A stretch of 64,000 nt of DNA, taken from Glandiceps talaboti. Its lineage: Eukaryota; Hemichordata; Enteropneusta; Spengelidae. Each line of letters opens with the position of its first letter. The first letter of the stretch is position 1. Both the position numbers and the translations under genes were made by a program. The stretch is taken from the NCBI RefSeq assembly GCF_964340395.1, contig NC_135564.1:2891001-2955000 (forward strand), written 5' to 3'. The notes below the pieces were generated by a model that made no database searches, was not told the origin of the DNA, and saw only the letters and a list, made by a program, of their open reading frames with translations. This document shows, one piece after another, positions 12,940-24,990 of this stretch.

Positions 12940-14039
12940 TGAAATTGTGTTGGAGAGATTCATTTATGAAATATTCAATATGCTGCGGAAAAAAATGAAT
13001 AATTAAATATATTAACATAAACGAAGTCCTTATTGTATACAATGGAGCTTTTCTAAGTTATTTAGAATCATCATGTCTAAATGATTCACCTGTTTTGATA
13101 AATGTAGATGATAAGCTTTTACGATCATAATACATGATAAAGCGAAACGTTGTCGTTTGCATCTTTTCTTGTTATCGTGCGATGTCAAAGGTGAGTGAGG
13201 CAGACAGCGATGGTAGTTGTCCTTGTTTCCAAACATGAAAAAAACACATTGTCATTTCGCTCATACTCCTGTGCGTCACAATGATATTTGTAACCTGCGA
13301 CCTGTGATCTGAAATTCTGACTATGAATCCCTGTCTTAGCGAATATGTTGTTATCCTCGGCAAAGTATTCCGTGCTGTATTTGTTTGCTTGTGAAAGCAA
13401 AAGTGTTTTTTCCGTTTTTGTTTTGTGGTTTCCTGAATATTTTTTGCCAAATCAAATCAAATCAAGTCTTCTGTGATGAACCAAAGTCTTTTATTTGTTA
13501 AAGCTGTAATGGAACCAGTAAACCATTTTTTTTATAGATATAATGTATGGATTATTAACATTTCACAAAACAGTCACGTGTTCCAAATATATCGCGTTAT
13601 GAATCGTTTTGATGTTACCAAATCACAAACCTACCTCATAGCAATAACACAATATATATTTTGCTTTGCTGAAAGTTTTTCAAAGTGTTTCTATTAAAAA
13701 TTAAAAGTAAAGTGACTTATCATAAATAAAACACGTGTATGAGAAATATCAATATCTCATCTGCGTGGTTGATAACACATTTGAAAGATGAATAAAATAT
13801 ATCTTCCTCTTTTCTCAGAAATGTAATGTATTCCGTTATTTCAATAGGCTTAGAAGGAAATCCATCATAAGCATGTTACCTATATGGACAAACCCTTTAC
13901 ATTGTATGTTCTGTACATACTTTGTTCAAGTAATATTCAATAGCATGGTGATAGTTTACATTAATTCATTATTTTGTGTTAAAAATATTACAGTAACTGT
14001 GAATGATCGTATGGAACCGCTACCATTATTTATGTGCGG
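12940..14039. other. Intergenic, nothing recognised
   Basis: Frames of up to 92 codons overlap in several phases around 13172-13450. One of them is preceded by an acceptor-like AATTTCAG at about 13302, but none resembles a family. Confidence 0.4.
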
Positions 14040-14340
14040 CAATGGTTACAATAGGTCTTTTCAAAATTTGCCGTCGCGGCGCTCTACTTCCCGACTGTGT
14101 ACCTTGGGGCATACATGGTATAGGTTACTTGGTTAATCATGGAGCACTGCAGCTTTCCTTAATGTCTGAACAATATGAAAAACATCCCTGATTTACACTT
14201 CTACATAATAACAAGGGAAAGCGCTCTAAAGAAACGGCACTATGAGGTGATGATACCCCCAATTTGAACGAGGGCGCTGTATTCGCAATTTCCTGTTTGC
14301 AGTCTGGAATGACCTATTGAATATTGTGCTATTATTCCAG
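14040..14340 (-). repeat. Dispersed repeat family A, copy 2
   Basis: Inverted counterpart of 240-560. It reads GGCGCTCTACTTCC, ATACATGGTATAGGTTACTT, AACATCCCTGATTTACACTT and CAATTTCCTG on the plus strand. Short frames overlapping it are not conserved between the two copies. Confidence 0.8.
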
Positions 14341-14815
14341 TTTGATTTGATTTATTATTATTTAAGTAAAGACCGTATGGTTACAATCGCCATTTAATTT
14401 AATGACCGATTTGTTAATCTCTTTCCTTTAATCAACTACGACCGCTACATTATCATTAAATGTGTAATGCATAATAAATAAAGTCATAAAACACGATTTG
14501 GTTATTATCGTTTTCAAAGTTATTCTTTCTCCTCTGATACACATTGACTTACGTTATGAATTCCAAAGTTTACAAATTTTATCTTCGTTGTAGTTGTCGC
14601 ATCTCGTTGACTGATATACTAGTAAAAATGTTAAATATCAAAATATCATTTCATTTAGCCTGATCATGCTGCAACGTTTGCATTTTCTCAATGTTTTCTC
14701 CCTCATCTATTAGCGATTGATGTCAAGTGTTTGGTTGTATAGACGTACTCATTCTTGTTAGATCCGGTAAGAGAATTTACTACTCTGTTCCATTCATAGC
14801 ATGCTATGAATATAC

Positions 14816-14941
14816 TTGGAGATGTAGCAACTCGAACGTCAAATTTGTCTTCTCGAAATATGAAACAAGATTTTCCACTTTTCATATTGGATATCACCGG
14901 TTCATCGAAGTCAATCACTTTATATAACGTGGTCATCAGGG
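14816..14941 (-). CDS. Candidate coding exon of an unidentified gene (BRICHOS-like pattern, unproven)
   Basis: Acceptor-like TTTAGAACAG|CC and donor-like CCAA|GTATAT bound about 41 codons reading LMTTLYKVIDFDEPVISNMK and SGKSCFIFREDKFDVRVATS. The 'V.DF.......GK.C.I' arrangement recalls the core strand of BRICHOS domains, but this is only a resemblance by eye. The frame stays open past the proposed donor to 14703, so the boundary is uncertain. The neighbouring 15.0-15.5 kb inverted repeat raises the chance that this is repeat-derived. Confidence 0.25.
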
Positions 14942-15039
14942 CTGTTCTAAATTAACTATTTCAATTTGTACAACTGACAATATCTCAGAGGTATGTCCAA
15001 TCGCATTGGAACAAAGACAGACTGTACTTGAAATGCATA

Positions 15040-15460
15040 TGTTACACCCAATTTGTAAACTTGCCCAAACTTTACCAAGTTCATTCATGTAATGGTCAAT
15101 CGTGTTGCCCAGGTTATGAAGTGGGTGTGGTAAGATATGCCTAGTACATGAAATGAGCATCTTTTATAGGACACACACAAAAAAGAATAAGAATCAAACA
15201 ACTTTATTATCATGTATTTACAAACTCATCACTTCACAATTCTTATTTTATTATAATTCAGTGTAGTTCGTGTTTTTAATAAAGTTCGATAATCAACACC
15301 CCAGTTCAAAATTCTTGCCCCAAATATTTAATTTGGCCCCTTTTAGATCGTAATCTATGCTCTCATTTGCATTAGGTTGATCATTCCATGAACTGGGCAA
15401 AGTTACATGCACATTTCATGAATTGGGCAGTTTCACGGATTGGGTGTAATATATACATGT
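15040..15460. mobile_element. Imperfect inverted-repeat (foldback) structure
   Basis: The plus strand at 15380-15455 (CATGAACTGGGCAAAG, GGATTGGGTGTAATATAT) resembles the reverse complement of 15040-15125 (ACCTGGGCAA, AAATTGGGTGTAACATAT). The arms are about 80 bases, imperfect, around a centre of about 255 bases. Likely a short foldback or MITE-like element. Confidence 0.5.
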
Positions 15461-17595
15461 ACTTAACATTTGCCTTAAACTGAGCGTCCTACATGGCAAT
15501 TAGTATATCTAATCCAAAATCATTAATAAAAACTTTGAACGAGTATTAATGTTTTAACACAGTATTCTTCAATTAATGTCTATTTTATATCATGTGATGG
15601 CAGCCATATTTAAAAAAGGGTCGTCATTGCTGTCATGGCAACAGTTCGCGATGGACCCTTTGGGTAAATAGTACTTCTGTGCCAAATTTCACGCTTTTAT
15701 CAGCACATACACACACCCCTTTCACCCACGATCCCTGCTGGACTATTAGGGAATACTTTAAACCACATCCACTGGGCAGGAACGTGAACAGACGTTCGCG
15801 CACAAAACATTTGGTACATATCAAGCTTATATATTTTGAGTGCCAATATTTCTTTTTTTCAATTTAAAAAAATCCCACATTATAGTAGAATATTGTTTGC
15901 TTCAGAGAGTAACTTGAGATGATGCATTTATTCAAGGTAGCAAGGTTGTCCTTCCAACGAGTGACCGTGATTTCACATATAACATCGGCTATAATCACCA
16001 ATTAAACCAAACAAAGAAATATTACATGTAAACATATCATTTGACAAGGCCATACCCTAGTATTTGATAAAAACGAGGTGACATAAACCCTGACCACGTG
16101 GTCAAAACGCATTAGTTATACATGCCATCTGTTATCGTATCAAAGGGTGAAACCCCTTTTCATATTTGTATATAACCAACGCTAGACGAAGGTATATATT
16201 CTATATAATAAAATGTCATCATTTATCAAGCACGTGTATGTTAATAGACATTCATCAAAAGACGAATATAATGAGAAGATCTATGTAAACTCGAAATCAT
16301 AAGGCAAGCTTTCCTATGATTATTGAATGGAGGAATAGATGTCGAAATCTCTCTATTAAGCCTTCATTGTTGTTGTTTTTACACCAAAGACACACATCCA
16401 TCGTATAATTACATGCAAGGTTGAATTCTATTTGCACAATCTGTACCTATAAATATTTGATCAGGCCAATTCCGTTTCTATATATTACAATGAGACACCA
16501 GAGAAACAAACGATGTGTACACAGTGTTTCTGAAACCGCCCTCCCGCAGACAAGCGATGTATCCACTCTTCAGTGTGACACGTTCAGTGCTTTCATGTAA
16601 TTTGTTACCAGCAGTTGGTTGCGTAAATAATGATACAGAAGAGTCCGTATTCACTACATGTAATTGTTGGCAGTTTTTCGTGTAATGAGTTAGTTTGAAT
16701 ACGACTGCTTATTCATGTAAAGTGAAATTGGTTGACTTAATACACATTCATCGACATGCTTTCAATTTAAAGGTGGATCTAATTTCGATATATTCTGTTT
16801 GAGACATGAATTGTCATTCTACGTTTACCTGCTTACCTGTATCCAGTTTCCTTGTATCTTAGCGAAGGTAATGTTACCAATATGTGAAACAGGTAATCAA
16901 CAGTATGGCGACCGTCGAGGCGACAAATTAAATGGACTAAGTGATTTTATGTTATGGAACACAGTTGAATATTTCTCTTACAGATTGATATCTTCCGCCG
17001 GCTATCGTCAAAATAGAAACATTTTACTCCTAATGCCATCTGTTACCTATACCGTCCTTTATCAATATTCGACGAGTTTGTCATTCAATGCATATTTAAA
17101 TTACAATAGATTAAATGTTTTTAAATGTGCATTTTTGTTTTATACACAGACAGTCCGCTCGCTTGGTATTGCAACCTCAAAAAACATGTTTTTTTACTTG
17201 AACAAGAAATTCAGATAGTGATTATTTTTTTGAGTATCAGCATTGCTCTCATTATGTTCACATTTAAATGACAATGACTGTGTCGACGGATGATTATTAT
17301 TTCCAGATGAAATTGCGTATGACAATTGCATTTATAAACGTTTCCAAACAAGGCCTCCATAATATGTTCGGTTTACGCATCACGTATTCCAAGATCATAA
17401 ACGTTACACCGCTGATTGCATATACATGCGGCCTTTTTGAACATTTACATGTTGTTAGGACATTCACCTGATGATGCCACCGTAATTCTCCCAGTGTGAT
17501 TGTTATGACATTGTTAGATACTAGGGAATGGCCATGAAAACAACCGATGTCTATAGAAGGACCCTATGTGTATTATAGGGAATCATTACATAGAA
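15461..17595. other. Intergenic, nothing recognised
   Basis: Contains the longest non-repeat frame of the left part (139 codons, plus, 16799-17218). It lacks a recognisable domain and splice or start context, so I do not call it a gene. Confidence 0.4.
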
Positions 17596-17599
17596 ATGG

Positions 17600-17880
17600 A
17601 AGCCATGGGAAAAACACGCGAAAATTGTGAAGTCTCGCAAGAAAAAGTGGATGCTGAAACTTACAAAGACAATATAAAACTGTTCTTCCAATCTGTAATT
17701 GCTGTACATCTGATGATAAGAAACCATAATACAAAGATCACATGGAAAACATCGGAAAACATAACTACCTGAACTAGACACTCACATATTAAAATCTTTT
17801 AAATAAAATTTTAAAAAAATCTACCCACCCCACCTATTCTAAAATTGAGTGTATAACTTGGAACCACACAATTTTTAAGC
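17600..17880 (-). repeat. Dispersed repeat family B, copy 1
   Basis: In reverse complement this matches 46250-46550. Shared landmarks, written for the minus strand, are GGTTCC, TTTAGAATAG, GGGTAGAT, ATATGTGAGTGTCTAGTTCA, GTTTTCCAT and CATCCACTTTTTCTTGC. No intact frame is shared, so it is non-coding or decayed. Confidence 0.8.
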
Positions 17881-18014
17881 CTTACAGTGTACATCAAGAC
17901 AAACTTTATAGGTCTACATACATTCTAAGACAAGCGTGAGAACTAAACGCACTACTGCTCTACGTATTCGCAGCAAAATGATGAAGGAAAAGTTACTAAA
18001 TATTGCGAATTTAT

Positions 18015-18015
18015 G

Positions 18016-18084
<69 letters not shown>

Positions 18085-18143
18085 TTGTATATATATATAT
18101 ATATAACTTAACACTGAGTTTCTATATATAAATAATATCATGA

Positions 18144-18210
<67 letters not shown>

Positions 18211-18212
18211 CA
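18015..18212. repeat. Compound (TA)n repeat
   Basis: Two long TA runs (about 18017-18080 and 18144-18212) with a shorter one between, separated by short unique segments. Highly self-complementary; likely to extrude as hairpins and to vary in length. Confidence 0.97.
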
Positions 18213-18325
18213 GTGTAAGCTTTACATCCGTATCGATATATAAGTGACTTGTTGAAAAGGTAGTAGTTGAACAGGTAGTAGTGTACGAAGTCAGCCTTAC
18301 TTCCAATCCCACAGTAAAATACTAA

Positions 18326-18370
18326 TAACTGACGTTTCGGTGCGTCTAACACACCTTCTTCGAGCTGTGA
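18326..18370 (-). ncRNA. Degenerate hammerhead-ribozyme-like motif (Penelope type), second copy
   Basis: The minus strand reads CTCGAAGAAGGTGTG, loop TTAGA, CGCACC, then GAAACGTCAGTTATT. The six-pair stem II (GGUGUG/CGCACC) is intact, followed by GAAAC and GUC with a minimal stem III. The CUGANGA strand carries one extra C. Same architecture as the copy at 12.9 kb but a different stem II sequence, so the pairing is conserved while the bases differ. Confidence 0.5.
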
Positions 18371-18379
18371 CAAACACAC

Positions 18380-18990
18380 GATTACTAGCAAATGAACTAC
18401 GCATGTCCGAACAAAAGGAAAATACAGTCATGTGATCAAAGGGGGAAATGTAAAATAAATTAAATGGTAAATGAAGAACATGTATAGCCAGATTTGTATG
18501 CCAGATGGTTCATAGCCATTAAGTCCGTGGGGATATAGGGTTACAAGTGTATTTATATATACACCTTATATATACCTTACTTTTCTAAATACATCTTAGT
18601 CCAGTTTATAGGCTAGGCCTGCTATCCCCATCAACATTGTATATTCTTACTCCAATATGGTTCTTTGTGACCAACTCGAGATCGGATCAACCCAACGTGA
18701 GGAGGGCGTGAAGAGCATAACATATCAATACGTACGAAGGCTCAAATGGCCGGAATAGTTTTAGTACCTGCCCAGTGAAAGTATACATGGTGCGAAATGT
18801 ATATTTACGTTGTAAAGGTTTTAACTCAGATAACTAGAGCATCTTGTAAAGTGTAGTTTTTTACGAGTTATTACCTTTTCTTTTATATTGCCCTTTAAAC
18901 ATCACCTGACCGGCAAGTATCCCGGATGTTCTGAAACAATGGCGAGTTCGTATGGGTATATTGAGGTATGTAATATCATCCCCACCAATC

Positions 18991-19052
<62 letters not shown>

Positions 19053-22000
19053 ATCCCCCACACATACAACCACCCACCCACATCAAAGGTGACTTCATGC
19101 CACGCCATTAACCTGTTCACATATCCCAATATACGTAATATACACTGAAGTTGTCTAATACAGCATGGCACCACATAGTTAACTAAGAAATTGAAGATAG
19201 TGTTGCCATCAGCATGGGTGGTAATGGAAACATCTAAGAGGCTTACAATGTGTCTCAGCAACAGTTAATCCTTCGTGGTGTCAAAAGCCAAAAATACTGT
19301 CGTGCTCCTGTAATCATACGATTAACATTTAACCACGAACACTTCGCCAGTCTCCAACCTTTTCTTTACTTTAGAAGCGCATTAAAACACGTCTCCTATT
19401 TACGAGCTTTTTGACTTTTCCATGTTGTGTTTGTTCAATGACTTCGGAAATTACTGTACTGTTTATGTGATTTATGTGCCGTACAAGTATCATTTCATAT
19501 AGTTATGTGTCTTTAAATTTAATTGTACAAGTACTAAATACGTCAGGGTAGGAATATACATCTCCCTTTCTAGTCCTTAAAAAAAGGAAATTAAACCCTA
19601 AGAAGATTAAACCGTTGCCAATTTGGCTTATTTGTAACTTTACAGTCCCGTTTTGTCATTATTTTGATGTGTAAGTTCCCAAAGGAAGCATAGATTAAAC
19701 GTCACAGCTAGGCATGAAGCCTAGACATTCATTTACTACAAATATAATCCCAATATAGATCAGCATTGGAATAGCCTAGGCATTGGATGCTTTCAGACAT
19801 CGGTTAGCATTTACAATTGACCTTGAAGGTCAAAGTAAATGGCTGTAAGCATTTGACCATGTACCAATGGCCTTCACTTTCACGTGAACTTATACTACAG
19901 TTTCAGTCTCAGTTTCCAAGATAATATTTCAGTCGCTTATCTCTTCCCCTGGCCTTGATCACAATACAGACACCTAGGTGGTCGCATATTGTGTGTTGGA
20001 CCACGTAACTATTAAAAGACGGTCTCTTGGCATGGGCATACTAATGACATATGGAACTTGACGATCGATCTTTGTTTATTTTTTATTAAGGCGCTGACAA
20101 CATATCTGCGATACATTACATGTGCGTTCTTTAGCTCATTTCAAATTAAATGGAATGTGGAGAATACAGCCAATAAAGTCCATCGTTGAGGGTACAATCA
20201 TCTAGATATATCTAGCAAAGACACGATTCATCAGGTCATATCTCAAGGTTGCCTGCATACCCCCTGTATGAAATACGTGACAGCAGCCGGTTCAAAAGTA
20301 CACATCTATGTAATTTTTTTGCAAATGTTAATATTTGCTCCGTTTTGACATAATCGGCAATTGGACATGTATGATGGATTACCTTTAAGCGACCATCAAT
20401 GCAATACATTTTCATTCTAGTTTGATAATGTGTAAAATTACCAGTTTCTAATATCAATATTTAATATAAATAACCTTCCAATATTGCAATTAGCAAATCA
20501 ATCACCCATCCAAGCAATTTATGGACAAACACGAGACAATGATATACGGGGCCATTTTTCAGTGTTCGTCTCAAATTTAACAGCCATAACAAATTGAATT
20601 GTATTCGATCCTCTTATATACAAAGGACATTTTACTTGCCTTGAAGGGGCACAAGCTAGGTGTATAGTTTGGGCGTAGTTTATCTTGCATGTTTAAAAAC
20701 TACTTGCAGTCTATTTACTGAAACATACTTGAAAGACATCAAAACCCTATGTATTAAGATATAGCTTACAAACGTTCCGATGACGTAATTTATCATACGT
20801 ATACAAATGTCGAGGAAATTCGTATCATGCAATCAACTATCTTTACACCATCAGAAGACGATAGTAATGTAATAGAAGGCATGCAATTATTACTATTATC
20901 TAGGAAGAATTTAATTGGGGTCTTAAGCAAGTATTTTCACTTGTCGATGAGTAAAAATCGAAACTCAGCGTGTGCCACTTTAATAGTCATGGTCTACTAT
21001 AAGTCAGCCATTCTTTCTGTATCAACCTGTATGTTTTTATTTCATCACTTTCTAAAAAAAAAACCCAACTAAACATTTTGTGCAAATATGTTCCGCAAAT
21101 TAATATTTTGAAATTACGGATGTATTATATGCCGCATTTTAATAACTAGTTTAAAATATAAAATACCAATACCCTAAACAAAGCATACATTTCCTCAAAG
21201 CCCATACTTTTTGCTAAAGTAGTAAAAGAGAGTGTTTTAATTTGATTTTGAATTACTGTCACGATGCCAGTGGGTATGCCAACGTTATTTACTTCAATTG
21301 TCATTACCATCGTGTAGGAATTTTGCGAACTTTTAATGAAAAAATACAGTAACTGTTATCGCTTTTCATTGTTGTCGGTCTTCTTTGAACTGTCAGCTAA
21401 CACAAGGCTGGGTCCACACTACTGTTAATATATATGTATAGTGAATACTTGGTACGCACTATGTATATAGAAATCTGTGAACAGGTATACTATTTCATTA
21501 TTATATATCTTACATCGCTTCATTATTGTACACTTTAGTGGTTCGTATTTATAAGCTGTGAAAATTCAGTCAAATTTTAAATGACGGTACATGAACTGTG
21601 AGTGATCGAAGCAGCATTGACCAGTTTGGTATGTTCCTATTGTAGTATTAGTTAAATGCCATACACTGTAAGAGTTATCAATTGGACAAGATGGTAATAA
21701 ATAAGATAACTATTAAATCAATTACTCTAGACCTTTGTCTTCACAAAGAACTGTAGCTCGTCGACCTTTGGGGTTTATATGAAGACCTCGATAACCAGGC
21801 TTGGCGAGCAAACATCATTGCAGTAGACACTAGGAGTAGGTGCTCTTAAAATGCAATCATGTCAATTGACTCTCCAATAGTGTGGCCCCAATTTGTGACT
21901 TATATTCAGTTACTGTATAATTCAAGGCAAGGCGCAGTTGATCTTCAAACATTTTGATTTGAAATCACAAATCTTGTTAGGGACCAGACCAGGAATACAC

Positions 22001-22080
22001 TCTCAAAACAACTGTTCAAACTTTTCTTTCAGTACTGATTTCAGCATATCATTTGATTTCAATATTATAGCGATCTTGAA
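18380..22080. other. Intergenic with (AC)n tract
   Basis: Holds an (AC)n microsatellite at about 18995-19050, which explains the HTHT and VCVC frames there. Nothing else recognised. Confidence 0.5.
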
Positions 22081-22100
22081 ATGGATGTATGTGGAGTCAT

Positions 22101-22364
22101 GATGGGCGAATGGATAGAGTGGCCGGCTTGGAATCTGCTGGTCACAAGTTCGAGCTCCATCGATGCCGTTTGTTTCTGAGTGGCTAAAGTCCTTGGGCAA
22201 GATTTGAACCATGACTGTACGTGCCTTAGTCAACCCAGCTGTATAATTGGGGACCTGGTGGGATATAGGTTGCAATGAGGTTATAATGTGAATGCTTTAA
22301 CCCTATGCGCTTGTATATAAGAACCAACATTATCATCATTATTATTATAATTATTATTATTATG
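22101..22364 (+). mobile_element. tRNA-derived SINE
   Basis: A tRNA-like head (22101 to about 22170) has an A-box-like GATAGAGTGGCCG and a B-box-like AGTTCGAGCTCC at the right spacing. It is followed by a body (TCCTTGGGCAAGATTTGAAC, GTCAACCCAGCTGTATAATT, GGGACCTGG) and an ATT-rich tail (22337-22362). Head, body and tail in that order is the standard SINE layout. The body motif TTGGGCAAGATTT is one I associate with invertebrate SINEs of marine animals. The head no longer folds as a perfect tRNA. Confidence 0.85.
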
Positions 22365-22807
22365 TATATCACGCAAATCCATCAATAATACAATAATTTG
22401 CTGTTTTAACTTGGTCTGAGACGTTCTTTTTTTAGTTTAATGAAGCCATGTAACTATATGTATGACCTGGTTAATCTTTAGAGTAGAAAAAACCCTACAC
22501 GCTGGACACATAGTAATCCTCGCGACTGACAGACTACAACTCCGTTTTGCGAGAAACATCTGAAGAGATAGGTTAGATTGTCTTATTCTACAGCTGCTTG
22601 CGAAACCTCTGGAGTTAATTTGGGATTTCATATTATATCAGTAATTTAAAACGCATGACAATATTACGATACTATCTGTAGATGAAATACAAAAAGACGC
22701 ACAAAAAACACTAACAACTGCACAATGAACATCTTTGGCAAATAAACCGAATGGACAGAACATAAACGTTTCTCGTCATTTTCTTCACCACTGTCATCAC
22801 ATTTAAT

Positions 22808-22995
22808 GACGATGACGACGACGACGACGACGACAACGAAGATGATGATGATGATTTTGGTGGTGGTGGTGATGATGATGGTGATAATCACTACCATACC
22901 GCCATCATTATTGCTGCCGCCGCCGCCCCCACACACCACCACCACCACCACCACCACCACCACCACTACCACCACCACAATCACAACCACCAACA
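22808..22995. repeat. Switching trinucleotide array (GAC, GAT, GGT, then ACC)
   Basis: Purine-rich GAC/GAT/GGT repeats on the left give way to CCACCA repeats on the right, so GGT (22858-22872) and ACC (22930-22980) blocks are complementary and could pair in a hairpin. The Thr-rich and Val-rich frames on either strand are artefacts. Confidence 0.9.
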
Positions 22996-24099
22996 CCACC
23001 TTCACCACCACGTACCAACACATTCGTCAGCTTTGGTCTCATGGTGTAGTCGCCATGGTTACGTACATAAGTATGCACAGTGACTCCAATCCAATGCTCA
23101 AAGGGCTTCGGTGTAATTTAGACACAATTTGTATCTACATTTACCCCTGTATATACCTAGAGGAACTAATCCGGTATCCTATTCATGTCGATTTACGTAT
23201 TGAGGGGATTATATAAAATCAACCCGTAACCTCGTTTTCATCATATACATACCAGTACAACTTATTCATTCGTCTCGTCGTACAGTTCAACACATTTGCA
23301 ATACATGTTAATTTTTCTTATAAAAATACAGAATAACGTCCAGTTTGTTGTAATTCCATCCAAAACACCCGACAGACATGACTGCTAAGAAATGTACTGA
23401 CGAATTAGAAGGTGGTAATTTACTAAAATGAAACAGTATGGATGTTTTTCTTGGAAAGTGCGACATTTTCCAGTAAATCTGAAATGACTGTATATATGAG
23501 AAAAATTTCACACTGTGCGACTACTTGAAGACGATGTTAAAACTCGTAATGTGAATATTAGGTGCAGAGTATGACTCCGAGGCGCTGTGTTAGACTCATC
23601 ATTATATATTAAATGCCTATCATACTGTGATAACGTCTACATCATTCCCCCTCTCTCTACTTACAGTGTGTGTTTGGCTATTCCTTTCAATCAACTAAAC
23701 TAACTAGTCACGTCTAAACAAGCGTACGTGTTGTCTGCCCTGCCTCAATAACTTTCCATGCTTAAATAGGACAGGAACTATTCGACAAATCTGTGTCTGA
23801 GTCATTTAAAGAGTGAAAGTAAAAACCTTTAGGTGAATAGAAGTATCGAATAGAAACAAGAAAATAAATATTGATATGAATATGACATAAATTGACATAA
23901 ATATATGAGGTACTAAATACTTACATGTTCATGAATCTAGTTTCTAAAAGTGCTGATGATATTGAGTTTCTGGGTATGTTGGTAATACTTGTTCGTCAAT
24001 TTGATGCTTGGGCGGAAGGAAATACCATATGGTGGAGCGTATTGTTACTGATACACATGCTTGCTGACAGGCGATTTAAAACAAAAAACCATTTAATAT

Positions 24100-24990
24100 C
24101 ATGATATGATATATGATATGATTTATTGCAATAGGTCTACTGACCAATGAGCATACATTGCAAAAACAATACATACATACATACATACATACATACATAC
24201 ATACATAAATGTTACGTAACTAAATGGACAAATGAATAGAGATGGTAACAATATCCGATCAATGTCACATAAACAAGTTATAGCTCTTCATTCCTAATTT
24301 TAAATGCTTGATAGATAAAAAGGCCAAGTTGCTTAATAACAAACTCGTTGTCACAGGACATTAAATCAATGAATTTGAAAAAAGGTTGGTTGCCTCCAGT
24401 AATGTTGTTGAGAGTACTTATGTCTAATTGCTTCGTATTTAGGGCATACTAGAACAAAATGGAATTCATCTTCAATATATTGACATCGAGTGAATTACCT
24501 TTGTTCCAGTGCCTTTCTCGGTCTAGCCCATCTGCCTGACGCAATTTCAAGATTACATGATGATACTCTTAATCTAGTTAGGGCTTGTGAAGGCGTTGTA
24601 TTGTGATATTTAGATAAGGTTTCAAACAAAAAGTATCAAAGTGCTTGTACAGCCTAGCTCTGATTGAATCATCTAGCCTACTATTCCAATTTTGTACAAA
24701 ATTATCTGACAAGCGCTGCTTGATGAGTACTAGGAACCTCATCCCATCACCAACACCCTGTTGAAACCAAGCGTACATCACCCCTAACTCAGCAAAAAGA
24801 TTCTTAACTGACAGTGCCCAGGTGTAACGCCTGGAATATTGCTGCAAATCAGTAAACAAAACATGACATACTCTCTTAATGTATTTCTTTGAATCAATCT
24901 GTACAACCTTTAAAAAAAACATTACAATTTTATAAAAGCGTATTATGCGACAAGGCAATCTCCCAAGTTCACCATATTAAATAAAATCGT
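24100..24990 (-). pseudogene. LINE retrotransposon 3' end (reverse transcriptase ORF C-terminus), disabled
   Basis: Reading the minus strand: YGELGRLPCRII, then RYTWALSVKNLFAELGVMYA, FVQNWNSRLDDSIRA, RVSSCNLEIASGRWARPRKA, CQYIEDEFHFVLVCPKYE and FKFIDLMSCDNEF, ending NEEL and TAA at 24278. This is the characteristic post-RT region of non-LTR retrotransposon polyproteins (YGELGR, a Cys/His 'CQYIEDEFHFVLVCPKY' segment). It is broken by a frameshift near 24580, an in-frame TAA at 24495-24497 and another frameshift near 24375. The 3' untranslated part includes a (CATA)n tract and ends GCAATAAATCATATCATATA. Everything 5' of the YGELGR region is missing, the usual 5' truncation. Confidence 0.85.

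Noticed and set aside
13172-13450. Overlapping 92- and 71-codon minus frames as an exon after the 14.8 kb candidate
   Set aside because: The phase-compatible reading gives an unremarkable peptide and the other is out of phase.
16799-17218. 139-codon plus-strand frame
   Set aside because: Longest frame outside repeats, but no domain, no signal peptide and no splice support; expected by chance in 51 kb of AT-rich DNA.
22101-22172. Functional tRNA gene
   Set aside because: A- and B-box-like sequences are present, but the arms do not pair as a tRNA and a SINE body follows directly.
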